DNA from: Streptomyces rimosus subsp. rimosus
GTDB taxonomy: Bacteria; Actinomycetota; Actinomycetes; Streptomycetales; Streptomycetaceae
DNA: 64,000 nt
Assembly: GCF_000720725.1 (NCBI RefSeq)
Contig: NZ_JOCQ01000051.1
Span: forward strand, 1 to 64,000
Direction: 5' to 3'
Shown: in pieces, positions 1 to 8,439 of the stretch
Numbering within the stretch: position 1 is the first letter of the stretch
Layout of the letters: every line of letters begins with the position of its first letter
Program-made: the position numbers and the translations under genes
The notes under the pieces: generated by a model
Databases searched by the model: none
What the model saw: the letters and a program-made list of their open reading frames with translations, nothing else
Told to the model about the DNA's origin: nothing

Positions 1-1
1 C

Positions 2-289
2 AAGAGCGGCGACAAGCTGCACACCCTGCAGTTCTTCTCCGTACTGGCCGCCCAGCACGGCATGCACTGGATCAACCTCGGTCTGCTGCCCGGCTGGCAC
101 TCCACCACCGCCTCCGAGAACGACCTCAACCGCCTCGGCTTCTACCTGGGCGCCGGCGCCCAGACCGACACCGACCGGGGCCCCGACGGCGTCCACAAGG
201 CCGACATAGCCACCGCCGACCACCTCGGCCGCCGGGTCGCCGCCCAGGCCGCGGTCTACGCCGCCGGCCGCGCCGCCGTCGCCGTCTGA
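2..289 (+). CDS. Flavodoxin-family oxidoreductase, C-terminal part only
   Basis: The open frame enters from the left edge and ends at TGA 287-289, giving about 95 C-terminal residues. The segment around GLLPGWHS and the Gly-rich stretch RLGFYLGAGAQTD resemble the cofactor-side loops and C-terminal helix of WrbA/flavodoxin-like FMN proteins, which reduce quinones or other acceptors with NAD(P)H. The P-loop-like FMN phosphate site would lie upstream, outside the window, so the substrate cannot be judged. No signal peptide or membrane segment is visible in this part. The product class is fairly safe; the exact enzyme is not. Confidence 0.6.
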   Translation, partial: KSGDKLHTLQFFSVLAAQHGMHWINLGLLPGWHSTTASENDLNRLGFYLGAGAQTDTDRGPDGVHKADIATADHLGRRVAAQAAVYAAGRAAVAV

Positions 290-612
290 TCCACCTCCCG
301 CGGATGCCGGGCGCCCGTGAGCGCCGGCTCCTGCGGTCGGTAAAGACCTCCAGAGCGTCGTCCCCGATCATGACCTGGATTTTCGTCTCGCCCAGGACGA
401 ACTGCCGGTCCTCGGCCACCAGCTCCTCGTACCGCTGGCACGTGACACTGCCGACCTTGTCACTCGCGGGCCTCCGGCCCACCCCTGCGGCCGGGGCACG
501 GCGCGCTCGCGCAGGGCACCGAGGGGCACGTGACCACGGCGGTGCACGACGTCTGTGAGGCCCTGTGCCCTTGCCGGACGCCTCAGACCGTGTTTGAGAC
601 CTGCCGTGTCCA
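290..612. other. Gene-poor stretch with a possible decayed fragment
   Basis: No intact gene is visible between the flavodoxin end and the transposase remnant. On the minus strand, about 335-465, one frame reads as ordinary protein (around CQRYEELVAEDRQFVLGE) but has no convincing start or end. It may be a leftover of a gene interrupted by the neighbouring insertion element. I could not assign it to a family. Confidence 0.3.
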
Positions 613-1166
613 GTGGCCTGGGCGGACTGCGCTTGGCGGCAGCTCCCGAAGGACTTCGCGCCGTGGCCCACCGTGTACGGGTACTTCACGTGGTGGCACG
701 ACGACGGGACTGTCGAGCGGATCCATGACACTCTTCGCGGCCAGGTCCGTGAAGCCGACAGCCGCAAGGCCGAGCCGAGCGCGGGGCCAATCGACTCGCA
801 GTCCGTCCGCACCACCGACACCGTCCCCATCGCCACCAGGGGCTTCGATGCCGGCAAGAAGGTCAGGGCCGCAAGCGGTTCCTCCTGACCGATACGCTCG
901 GCCTGCTCCCGGCAGTCCACGTCGTCGCTGCGAATGTGCAGGACCGTGATGGTGCGCAGCATCCGCTGCTTAAGCGGTGGGCGATCGGGCGCACGCTGTC
1001 GTGGATCACCGCCTCCCGGCGCCTTGCGCGGGACTACGAGACCGGTCCGGCTCACTCGGAGTCCATGATCCGCTGGGCGATGATCGGCGTTATGGTCCGC
1101 CGTCTCACCCGCGGCCGTCCCGCAGCCCGCCCGGGCCCGCGCCCGCTCGTGCGGCTACCGTCGTAA
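613..1166 (+). pseudogene. IS5-family transposase remnant (frameshifted, internally deleted)
   Basis: Starting at GTG 613, the frame gives the WPTVYGYFTWWHDDGT and SQSVRTTD segments typical of IS5-type DDE transposases of actinomycetes. Near base 860 the homology jumps to another frame (GRKRFLLTDTLGLL, then VVAANVQDRDG). It ends with KRWAIGRTLSWITASRRLARDYE and IRWAMIGVMVRRL at TAG 1164-1166. Between HPLL and KRW the catalytic middle of about 60-70 residues is missing, and the N-terminus is absent. The gene therefore cannot make an active transposase. Terminal inverted repeats were not identified with confidence. Confidence 0.75.
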
Positions 1167-1209
1167 GCGGCCCGCTCACGGGCACCGGCAGCCGGGCACT
1201 GGCGGCGGC

Positions 1210-1605
1210 CTACAGAGCCAGGAACCGTTCTACGTCTTGCTTCAGAAACGGTGTCAGGTCGCTCAGCTCCGAGAGGATCAGACGAAGCTCACGCCCGAGC
1301 TCGGGTGATCCGCTCCAGACCTCCGGACTCCTGGTGAGTACGGCGGCCAACAGATCACCCTCGTACATGTCGCCCTCCGCCATCGGGTCGTCCCGGAGTA
1401 CCTCCAGTGCCACCGGCAAGACATCGGCAAGGCCCACGTCCTGCCTGACCAGCAGGCGCAGGTCCTCGACGGTCAGCTCGCCGATCGGCTTACGCCGAAG
1501 CGCGTGCACGGTCGCCACAAGACGGGTCACATTGCCCGACGGGGCCGGCCAACGATCGCGCTCAAGCTCCTCAAGGGAGCGGTCACGGTTCACAAGTCGA
1601 GTCAC
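1210..1605 (-). CDS. CdiI-like contact-dependent-inhibition immunity protein
   Basis: The C-terminal 130 residues match the small immunity proteins annotated in Streptomyces as contact-dependent growth inhibition (CDI) immunity: RSLEELERDRWP, then a Thr/Val-rich helix, IGELTVEDLRLL, and a DVGL..VLPVALEVL core. Members neutralise a toxin delivered by contact. The frame stays open upstream to 1803, but residues encoded beyond about 1642 belong to a broken membrane transporter. I therefore place the start at the in-frame GTG 1605-1603; no strong ribosome binding site precedes it. No partner toxin gene is in the window, so it may be an orphan antitoxin. It could also be expressed as a hybrid with the transporter remnant. 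Confidence 0.5.
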   Translation of the reverse strand: MTRLVNRDRSLEELERDRWPAPSGNVTRLVATVHALRRKPIGELTVEDLRLLVRQDVGLADVLPVALEVLRDDPMAEGDMYEGDLLAAVLTRSPEVWSGSPELGRELRLILSELSDLTPFLKQDVERFLAL

Positions 1606-1641
1606 CGAAGGATCGTCCCAGGCCAGAGATCTCAAACGCGG

Positions 1642-2353
1642 TCTGAGGTACAGGAACAGCAGGTCCGCGATCGATTCCAGCACGCCAGCGGCAGCCGACA
1701 GCCCGTAGGCGGGCTTCTCCGTACCCAGCCTGCGGTACGTCAGGCCCGCGGCGGTCAGGGTGACGGCCGAGGAGACGGCCCTGCCGATGATCAGCGGGGC
1801 CACGCCGCTGTCGGACGACCCCTGGTGCAGGCAGATCAGCTGCAGGGTGCTGGCGGCGCCCGCGCCGAGCGTCGGCAGCAGCGCGGGGCGCGAGGGACGC
1901 GCCGAGCCCGGCGCTGACCAGGACGACGGCGATGAGCGCGAGCGGCGGGCCGACCAGTCCGGTCCTGCCCAGGTGCTCGCCCTGCAGCAGGCCGACGCCG
2001 ACGGGCAGGGCGGCGGACACCAGCGCGGTCACCGGGGAGAGCACGTGCATCGGGCCGATCGCCAGGGTCTTGTAGAGCAGGGCGAACACGGCGGCCGAGG
2101 CAGCTCCCCCACCGACGGCGGCCGGGCTGAACGACGCGCCGAGGAAGGGCCACAGCAGCAGCCCGACCGCGAGCACGCACAGCGGAACGCGATGGTGGCG
2201 GCCGGGTTCGTCTTCGTCCGTCAGCTGGTCACCGCTCCGGCAGGTGACGATCAGGAGAGCCGCCGCAGTACCGGTGAGCCCGTAGTGCAGGACCCAGGTT
2301 TGGCCGGGGTCGGCGAGCACGAACGGGCCGTGGGCGAGAATGCCTGTGCACAC
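1642..2353 (-). pseudogene. EamA/DMT-family transporter remnant
   Basis: Two frames read as one drug/metabolite transporter. The first, from about 2353, has hydrophobic helices including ALLYKTLAIGPMHVLSPVTALVSAALPVGV and GLPLALIAVV-like segments (here PPLALIAVVL). Near 1885 homology shifts by one base to LLPTLGAGAASTLQL, LHQGSSDSG, APLIIGRAVSSAVTL. At 1642 it stops after LLFLY and runs directly into the immunity-type gene, so the last helices are gone. The N-terminus also looks short. An intact EamA-type gene lies immediately upstream. The gene is inferred to be inactive because of the frameshift and the lost C-terminus. Confidence 0.6.
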
Positions 2354-2380
2354 GAGCGAGATGGCTAAGGCATCGAAGCA

Positions 2381-3400
2381 CTATGAGGAGTCTGTCTTGC
2401 GTTCGCCGGTCGTCCTGTGCGGTGGCACGGCGGGCCCGGGCCGGGGGCGGCCCCCCGCCGCGGGGGCGGCGGCCGACGCGTCCGGTCTCCTCGGTGTGTC
2501 AAGGACGGCGTCACCCGGTGATTCGGCTCTGTTGACGAGCAGTACGGCGACCAGGCTCACGCCGAAGCCGGCCATGGCCAGGGGGCCGACCGGCTCGCCG
2601 AACATCAGGAACGCCCAGAACGCTGTAGTGGGCGGGCAGAGGTAGATGAGGCTGTTGACCCGGGTCACCGTGCGGTGTTTGAGGTTGAGCCAGTAGAGGC
2701 CGTAGCCGCCGAAGGTCGCAAGGATCACCATCCACGCCAGCGCCAGCCAGAAGTCCCCGTCCCGGGGCGGCTGGGCGTTGCCGGTGGCGACGCCCAGGAT
2801 CACGAACAGGACGGCGCTGGTGCAGCACTGGATGGTCAGTGAGTCCGCCAGCGCGACGGCCCTGGCCTTTCCTCGCTGGAGAAGCGTCGCGGCGGTCAGC
2901 GTGATCATGCCGACGAACGGTACGGCGTAGACCCATCCCGGCCGCCCGCTCGCCAGACTCAGGCCGTCGCCGATGACCATGACCACGCCGATGAGTCCGA
3001 GCACGAGCCCGGCCCACTGCGGTCCGGACACCCGTTCCTTGAGCAGCGGGCCGACCAGGACGCCCGCGAACAGCGGCTGCAGCGACTCGATCAGGGCGGT
3101 CGTCCCTGTGGGAACGCCCAACTCGATGGCCTTGACGGAGCTGATCAGATAGATGCTTTGCGCGAGCAGGCCCACCAGCGCCTGGATCGCGATATCACGG
3201 CCGCTGAGGTGGTGCCGACGGCGGCGTACGAGCAGCCACCACGGCACCACCAGCGCGGTCACAAGGAGGAATCGCCACATCAGGACGGTGAGCGTGTCCG
3301 CGGTGTCGGTCCCCAGCCGCGCTCCGATGAATCCCGAACTCCACATGACGATGAGCGCGGCCGCCGGCAGCGGTCCGCTGGTCCAGGAGAGGTGACGCAT
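2381..3400 (-). CDS. EamA-family (DMT superfamily) membrane exporter
   Basis: This 339-residue protein has about ten hydrophobic segments in two repeated halves. Early landmarks are ALIVMWSSGFIGARLG and WRFLLVTALVVPW; later ones are the SVKAIELGVPTGTTALIESLQPLFAG repeat signature and NSLIYLCPPTTAFWAFLMFGEP. This is the plan of EamA/RhaT-type metabolite exporters in the cytoplasmic membrane. A basic, Pro/Ala-rich tail of about 50 residues follows the last helix. It is the last gene of a leftward operon after methyltransferase, HAD phosphatase and 2-oxoglutarate oxygenase, 40 bases after the oxygenase stop. Export of the small molecule made by those enzymes is a reasonable inference. The substrate cannot be read from the sequence. 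Confidence 0.85.
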   Translation of the reverse strand: MRHLSWTSGPLPAAALIVMWSSGFIGARLGTDTADTLTVLMWRFLLVTALVVPWWLLVRRRRHHLSGRDIAIQALVGLLAQSIYLISSVKAIELGVPTGTTALIESLQPLFAGVLVGPLLKERVSGPQWAGLVLGLIGVVMVIGDGLSLASGRPGWVYAVPFVGMITLTAATLLQRGKARAVALADSLTIQCCTSAVLFVILGVATGNAQPPRDGDFWLALAWMVILATFGGYGLYWLNLKHRTVTRVNSLIYLCPPTTAFWAFLMFGEPVGPLAMAGFGVSLVAVLLVNRAESPGDAVLDTPRRPDASAAAPAAGGRPRPGPAVPPHRTTGERKTDSS

Positions 3401-3440
3401 CGGAGGGCGGCTCCTTGCTGTGGAGGGAGGGGAGAGGCGG

Positions 3441-4580
3441 TCAGTGCGGGGAGACCAGTGGCGCGGCTCGCTCCGCCTCAGCGATCACGCGGGGGAAGTC
3501 GATGCCGGTGCGAGCGCAGTAGCCGAGGGGATCGTTCTGGGCCCTGCGGAGTTTGGCGAATCCCGAGAGTGCCTCGACGATGCCGTCTTCGGCTGCCAGG
3601 TGCCAGAACGGGTTGCTGTCGTGTCGCTCCATGGGCGCGAAGAAGGAGAGGATGATGCTCAGCCGTGCGCCGGACGACACCGGTTGCACCGCGTGCCAGA
3701 GCGAACTGCCCAGGGTGTAGACGGTGTCCCCGGCCCGCTCCAACGGAGGTTCGAAGACCTTCGGGTGGCTGCTGCCCTGTTCGGCGACCGCCTCTCGGTC
3801 CTGGTCGAAGTCCGCCCGTGTACCGCGGTAGAGCATCAGCCTGCCGTTTGCAAACTCCGTTCGGTCCGCCAGTTGCATCACGAAGACGTAGGTCATGCCG
3901 TCGTAGTGCCAGCGGGCGGTCTGCGGTTCCTTGCGGTCGCCGACGCACACCTCCTGAGTGTCGAAGTAGTTGGCGCAGATCGACGGTGTGGTCAGCGGGT
4001 GCGGGATGAGGGGCTGTCCCGCGATGGCGGACAGCCGGCCCAGGAAGGCGGGGTCGCTGACCATGGCGCGTACGAAGCGGGAGGCACCGAAGACGTTGCG
4101 CACCCGGCGGCTGACGATGTAGTCGTCGTCCGGCGCCCGGTCGGCGAGGTTCTCGCAGACGCGGCGCAATCGGGCCACGCCCTCGTCCGTCAGCAGCCGG
4201 TGCGGCCCGGAGTACGCGGTCTGCTCCGGCGCGGGTCCGCTGCGGGCGGCCGGCCCGCGTGAGGCCCGCAGGTAGCCGAAGTCGGCCGCGGTCAGCCGCG
4301 TTACCGCCGGGTCGGGGTCGCTGTGAACGAGGGAGGTCTGCCAGGCCATGTCCTGGGCAGGCGGCAGCGGGCCCTCGTTCCACGCCGATCGGCGCATCGA
4401 GCGGCGTAACCGTCCCAGGCTGTCGTTGAAGGCGGCCACCTTGTCGCCGACCGGCTTGGTGGCCGCATCCGCGAAGGTGCCTGCGGTTCCCGTTGCATCC
4501 GCCGATCCTGTCGTTCGCGCAGTTCCTGTCGTTCCTGCCGTTTCTGTTGTGGGGGACGTCGGACGAGGTGCTGTGCTCAT
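3441..4580 (-). CDS. Fe(II)/2-oxoglutarate-dependent oxygenase
   Basis: The start is ATG 4580-4578, preceded by GGAGG 12 bases upstream, giving 379 residues; the frame is open further upstream without a site. The first 40 residues are a Thr/Ala/Gly-rich repeat of low complexity. The iron facial triad is visible: His225 and Asp227 in WHYDGMTYVF, and distal His296 in SLWHAVQP. Arg306 in SGARLSII sits where these enzymes bind the 2-oxoglutarate carboxylate. A cytoplasmic hydroxylase or related oxidative tailoring enzyme is expected. It follows the HAD gene by 8 bases in an operon. The substrate is unknown; no close named family member is recognised. Confidence 0.75.
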   Translation of the reverse strand: MSTAPRPTSPTTETAGTTGTARTTGSADATGTAGTFADAATKPVGDKVAAFNDSLGRLRRSMRRSAWNEGPLPPAQDMAWQTSLVHSDPDPAVTRLTAADFGYLRASRGPAARSGPAPEQTAYSGPHRLLTDEGVARLRRVCENLADRAPDDDYIVSRRVRNVFGASRFVRAMVSDPAFLGRLSAIAGQPLIPHPLTTPSICANYFDTQEVCVGDRKEPQTARWHYDGMTYVFVMQLADRTEFANGRLMLYRGTRADFDQDREAVAEQGSSHPKVFEPPLERAGDTVYTLGSSLWHAVQPVSSGARLSIILSFFAPMERHDSNPFWHLAAEDGIVEALSGFAKLRRAQNDPLGYCARTGIDFPRVIAEAERAAPLVSPH

Positions 4581-4588
4581 CTGCGGTT

Positions 4589-5329
4589 TCAACCTCCGGT
4601 GGGTACGGCTCCCGGGAGCCGTGGGGTGTGCTGTTTCCTGACATGCGTCGGCGTGTCGGTGCTGCAGTCGAGCAGTTCCCAGACACGCGCGAGGTCGTCG
4701 CGGGGCAGGACGAGGTCGGCTGAGGCGAACGAGAAGGGGGCGTGTGCCGTCGCGGGATCCGGCACGGCCACACAACGCATCCCCGCCCGAGCCGCGGCCT
4801 CCACCCCGGGCACGGAGTCCTCGAGGACAAGGCATCGCTCGGGGGCGATCCCCAAAGAGTGGGCCGCGTGCAGAAACAGATCCGGCGCGGGCTTTCCCGC
4901 GCGTACGTCCTCGGCGGCTGCCCGGGCGTCGACGGCGTGGCTCAGCCCGTGCCCTTCAAGCACCGCCGCGACGATCCGTGCGGGTGAACCCGAGGCAACG
5001 GCGGTAGGCAGCCCGCCGGCGTGGGCCCGCAGCAGCAGCGCGGCGGCTGCCGGGAAAAGCGGCACCCGCTCGGGCAGCCCCGCCCGGTACACCCGGACGA
5101 TGTCATCCATCAGGGCGTCGGCGGGAGCGGGCACGTGATAGTGGCGGCGCAGCAGAACGAGCATGTCGCGGGTACTCAGCCCGGTGCAGCGGTTATAGAC
5201 GTCCCGCTCGACCCGGCGAACCCCGTAGGACGCGAAGACAGCGCGGACCGTCGCCAGGTAGTGCGCCTGGCTGTCGACGAGCGTGCCGTCGAGATCGGTG
5301 ATCAGCGCGGCGGCCGCCACACCGGTCAT
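4589..5329 (-). CDS. HAD-superfamily phosphatase (beta-phosphoglucomutase/phosphoglycolate type)
   Basis: Residues 12-16 are the DLDGT nucleophile motif (Asp12 nucleophile, Asp14 acid/base). Motif II Ser is in AVASGSPARI, motif III Lys in AGKPAPDLF, and motif IV acids in LVLEDSVPGVEAA. The helical cap lies between motifs I and II. At 246 residues it has the usual length for this HAD subgroup, which removes phosphate from small phosphorylated metabolites or isomerises sugar phosphates. Its ATG overlaps the methyltransferase stop by four bases (ATGA), so the two are translationally coupled. The C-terminal tail after WELLDCSTD is unstructured and specific to this protein. The natural substrate is not predictable. 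Confidence 0.85.
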   Translation of the reverse strand: MTGVAAAALITDLDGTLVDSQAHYLATVRAVFASYGVRRVERDVYNRCTGLSTRDMLVLLRRHYHVPAPADALMDDIVRVYRAGLPERVPLFPAAAALLLRAHAGGLPTAVASGSPARIVAAVLEGHGLSHAVDARAAAEDVRAGKPAPDLFLHAAHSLGIAPERCLVLEDSVPGVEAAARAGMRCVAVPDPATAHAPFSFASADLVLPRDDLARVWELLDCSTDTPTHVRKQHTPRLPGAVPTGG

Positions 5330-6411
5330 CGTGCGTTCCGAACCGGTTGCGTGCCGTCGAGATGGACGAGTGCCGTCAGCGAATGCCCCACACCGAGCCC
5401 CGGCGCCATGCGGTGCTCAAGACGGCGCAGCCCACGGGCCAGCATCGCGGCCGCCACCCCTTCGGGGAGCCGGCCGAAGTCGGTCTCCAGCACTGCCTGC
5501 CACTGCTCCTGGAAGGCGTCGAAGAAGTTGAGGACGCGATCGGGGGCCGTTCCCGTCGGCAGATACGGGAAACGCAGGTCCATGGGCTCGACCGTGTCGT
5601 CCCCGCGCTCCAGGCGGTTGACCAGCAGCCGGTAGGGCGGGATGTCGGGGTTGAACTCCCTGGTCTGCGTGTGCCGGCCGACCATGATCGAACGGTCGTG
5701 GAAGGACAGCTCCTCGTAGTGCTGGTCAGCCTGCGCGCAGGCCTCGTCGATGATCCTGCGCAGTCCCCACGCGTCCCAGAACGTCATCGGGACGGTGGGC
5801 GCCGTTGCCTCCTCCGCCGGACCTCTCTGGAAGAAGCTCATCGTGTAGTCCCAGCGCTGCCGGTCCCACCGGTCGGCCCATTCGATCGAGTACCGGCCCA
5901 GCACATCCACGACCACCACAGAGCGGGTGCGGTTGCGCCGCACGGCGGTGAAGATCCTGCTCAGGACGTCCCTCAGCTCACGGGGTTCCAGATGCGAATA
6001 CGGCACCCCGCTGGAGAAGTAGAGGTCGTAGGGCTCGTCGGGGATGTACTCCCGCATGTCGGCCTGGACGAAACTCACTTCGGGACGCCGCCGGTGCAGC
6101 GCCCGGGCGGTGTCCAGCAGCGTCTCGTCCAGGTCGAGGCCGCAGTAGCGGTACCGGTTCTCTGCGCTGTGCCAGGACCGGTTCTCCTCCATCGCGAGCA
6201 GGAAGTTGACCCCCTCGCCCGCGCCGCTGCCCACATCGAGGATCCGGGTCGTCTCCAACGGCCCCACGTACTGCAAGGACTTGGACAGTAACTTCCGGGT
6301 GACGGGCTCCTCCCACAGACGCTTGACGGGGTCCCGCCGCTTCGTCGAGGTGTAGTGGCTGGCCGCGCCGTCGTACGGAGCCAGGGGGGCGTTCGGGGTA
6401 CGACTGATCAT
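5326..6411 (-). CDS. Class I SAM-dependent methyltransferase
   Basis: The chosen ATG (6411-6409) gives 361 residues beginning MISRTPNAPLAPYDG. An upstream in-frame ATG at 6480 is possible but adds residues that look non-coding. Motif I is ILDVGSGAGEG at residues 57-67. The acidic loop YCGLDLDETLLD follows, and motif IV is near EPYDLYFSSGVPYSH. The roughly 150-residue C-terminal extension with WDYTMSFFQRG and HDRSIMVGRHTQTREFNPD is not a standard domain that I recognise. It is the first gene of the leftward four-gene operon and overlaps the HAD gene. It probably methylates a small metabolite that the oxygenase also modifies. Confidence 0.8.
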   Translation of the reverse strand: MISRTPNAPLAPYDGAASHYTSTKRRDPVKRLWEEPVTRKLLSKSLQYVGPLETTRILDVGSGAGEGVNFLLAMEENRSWHSAENRYRYCGLDLDETLLDTARALHRRRPEVSFVQADMREYIPDEPYDLYFSSGVPYSHLEPRELRDVLSRIFTAVRRNRTRSVVVVDVLGRYSIEWADRWDRQRWDYTMSFFQRGPAEEATAPTVPMTFWDAWGLRRIIDEACAQADQHYEELSFHDRSIMVGRHTQTREFNPDIPPYRLLVNRLERGDDTVEPMDLRFPYLPTGTAPDRVLNFFDAFQEQWQAVLETDFGRLPEGVAAAMLARGLRRLEHRMAPGLGVGHSLTALVHLDGTQPVRNAR

Positions 6412-6780
6412 CCCGCGGTTCCCTTCGGTCGGATCATCGCTGTGTGCCCCTGTGGCATCGGTACACACCAAGTGCCACACCGCTTCTCAGCGGAACTGGA
6501 CATGTCAGATACAGAAGTGGACGAGGCGCGTCCGGGGCCCCGTACGGCAACCACCAGCGGCGCGGGCCGGACGCGCGGCCCGAGCCCGGTCGTAGAGAAC
6601 ATGGCCGGATACCGACGCCCCGAAGGTGGCCCTGCGGTGTACTTCTGGTTACCGCTGCGGGCCGACTACGTCTGGTGCCGAGACACTGCGTCGAAGTCCG
6701 CCAGCTCGGTCTCGCGCCTCTCACGGGCTCGAACGACCGGGACCGGACATGAGGCACAAAAGGCGCCCCGCAGCCAGGTT
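6412..6780. other. Intergenic region upstream of the methyltransferase operon
   Basis: About 370 bases with no supported gene. Several short open frames exist on both strands but none has a binding site or family signal. The leftward operon promoter should lie here; I could not pick out convincing -35/-10 boxes. The rightmost part grades into a decayed hydrolase gene. Confidence 0.4.
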
Positions 6781-7089
6781 GAGGACGGGCAGGCACAGCT
6801 CGTGTGCGCCTTCTGGGACCGGCCGCACGAGCGGCCCACCCAGGTGGGGCACGACGCGCCCGCGCTGATCGTGGCTGCCGCCGGCGACCCGCGCACCACG
6901 TACCGCGGCAGCGTCGCGCTGCACGGCCTGCCGCCCAGCTCGAAGCTGCTCACCCTCAAGGGCGCCAACCACCATGGCCTCTACGCTGATTACGGCAACG
7001 CCTGCGTGGACGCCAAGGTCAACCGCTACCTGGCCACCGGCGCGCTGCCGCCCACCGACGAGACCTGCCCCAAGCAGGCCGGGCGGTAG
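6781..7089 (+). pseudogene. Alpha/beta-hydrolase C-terminal fragment (TAP-like)
   Basis: Only about the last 100 residues are present. They show the C-terminal part of tripeptidyl-aminopeptidase-like secreted hydrolases: PALIVAAAGDPRTTY (strand and acidic residue), LLTLKGANHHGLY (the catalytic His region), then GNACVDAKVNRYLATGALP and a terminal Cys segment. The signal peptide, nucleophile elbow GxSxG and most of the fold are missing, and sequence upstream of 6781 does not continue the homology in any frame. This is a truncated relic. Confidence 0.65.
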
Positions 7090-7119
7090 CACCGCGCACC
7101 GGCCTGCCCGGAACACGCC

Positions 7120-8355
7120 CTACCAGGTGTCCACTTCAGCGCACCCCCACAGCTCGGTACGGTGCGCGTCCACCAGGGCGCCGATCCGGCGCAGCACCGC
7201 GTCGGCGGGCTGCGGGTCGAGCCGGCGCCCGCCACGCAGGCGCAGGGCCACGCGGCCGTCGGCGGCCTCCTTGGCGCCGACGACGAGTTGGTACGGCACG
7301 AGGCGGGCGTCCCGGATACGGGCGCCCAGGCTGCCGCGTTCCGGCCCGGCGAGCCGGGCGCGCAGCCCGAGGCGGGCACAGCGCTCGGCGACGGCCTCGG
7401 CGGCGGCCACCTCGCTTCCGGAGATCGGCAGGATCACCAGCTGGGTGGGCGCGAGCCAGGCGGGAAAGGCGCCGCCGTGCTCCTCGACGAGGTGGGCGAC
7501 GGCGCGCTCCACACTGCCGATGATGCTGCGGTGCACCATGACCGGGCGGTGCCGGGCGCCGTCCGGCCCTATGTAGTGCAGGTCGAACCGCTCGGGCTGG
7601 TGGAAGTCGATTTGGACGGTGGAGAGGGTCGACTCCCGTCCGGCGCTGTCGGTCACCTGGACATCGATCTTCGGCCCGTAGAACGCCGCCTCTCCCTCGC
7701 CCTCCTCGTAGGGCAGGCCGGAGCGGTCGAGGATCTCGGTCAGTAGAGCGATGGACCGCTCCCACATCGCGGGCGCGGCCACGTACTTGCCGCCCGGGCC
7801 CGGCAGCGAGAGCCGGTAGCGGGACGGCCGGATGCCGAGCGCCCCGTACGCCCGCCGGATCATGCCGAGGGCGGCCCGCGCCTCCTCGGCGACCTGGTCC
7901 AGGGTGCAGAAGATGTGCGCGTCGTTGAGCTGGATCGCCCGTACGCGGCTCAGCCCGCCGAGCACGCCGGACAGCTCGGCGCGGTACATGCCGCCCAGTT
8001 CGGCCATCCGCAGGGGCAGTTCGCGGTAGCTGTGGGCACGGGAGCGGTAGATCACCGCGTGGTGCGGGCACAGGCTCGGGCGCAGCACGACCTGCTCGCC
8101 GCCGAGGTCCATCGGGGGGAACATGTCCTCGTTGTAGTGCGACCAGTGCCCGGACAGCTCGTACAGCTCGCGTTTGCCGAGCACCGGCGAGTAGACGTGC
8201 TGGTAGCCGGCCCGGCGTTCGGCGCCGCGGATGTACTCCTCCAAGGTGTGCCGGACGGTCGCGCCGTCGGGCAGCCAGTACGGCAGTCCGGAGCCGATCA
8301 GCGGGTCGCTGCCGAACAGGCCGAGTTCGCGGCCGAGTCTGCGGTGGTCGTACAT
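7120..8355 (-). CDS. thrS: Threonyl-tRNA synthetase, short form lacking TGS and editing domains
   Basis: Start ATG 8355-8353 follows GAGGAG with ideal spacing, giving 411 residues against roughly 640-660 for housekeeping ThrRS. The protein begins at the catalytic core (RELGLFGSDPLIGSGLPYW). It keeps the zinc and active-site signatures: RPSLCPHH (Cys), the motif 2 loop, ND AHIFC (His), and VHRSIIGSVERAVAHLVEEH (His). It ends with a complete anticodon-binding domain (ILPISGSEVAAAE to the C-terminus). The N-terminal TGS and Ser-tRNA editing domains are absent. It charges tRNA-Thr in the cytoplasm. A leader peptide rich in Thr codons and a strong hairpin precede it, so it is probably an inducible second enzyme, for example for resistance to a ThrRS inhibitor. 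Confidence 0.85.
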   Translation of the reverse strand: MYDHRRLGRELGLFGSDPLIGSGLPYWLPDGATVRHTLEEYIRGAERRAGYQHVYSPVLGKRELYELSGHWSHYNEDMFPPMDLGGEQVVLRPSLCPHHAVIYRSRAHSYRELPLRMAELGGMYRAELSGVLGGLSRVRAIQLNDAHIFCTLDQVAEEARAALGMIRRAYGALGIRPSRYRLSLPGPGGKYVAAPAMWERSIALLTEILDRSGLPYEEGEGEAAFYGPKIDVQVTDSAGRESTLSTVQIDFHQPERFDLHYIGPDGARHRPVMVHRSIIGSVERAVAHLVEEHGGAFPAWLAPTQLVILPISGSEVAAAEAVAERCARLGLRARLAGPERGSLGARIRDARLVPYQLVVGAKEAADGRVALRLRGGRRLDPQPADAVLRRIGALVDAHRTELWGCAEVDTW

Positions 8356-8394
8356 GGTGGTCTCCTCGCGTGCTACGGGCGAGTGACCGAATGG

Positions 8395-8426
8395 CGAAGC
8401 CCCGGGGCACTCGCCCCGGGGCTTCG
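8395..8426 (-). terminator. Attenuator hairpin in the thrS leader
   Basis: A perfect 14-bp inverted repeat (arms 8395-8408 and 8413-8426, CGAAGCCCCGGGGC and its complement, loop of four bases). It lies between the Thr-codon leader peptide and the thrS start, 39 bases before the ATG. There is no U-tract, as is usual for actinomycete terminators. Its place inside the transcribed leader makes a regulatory, conditional terminator the natural reading. Confidence 0.7.
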
Positions 8427-8439
8427 GCTGGATCATGTG

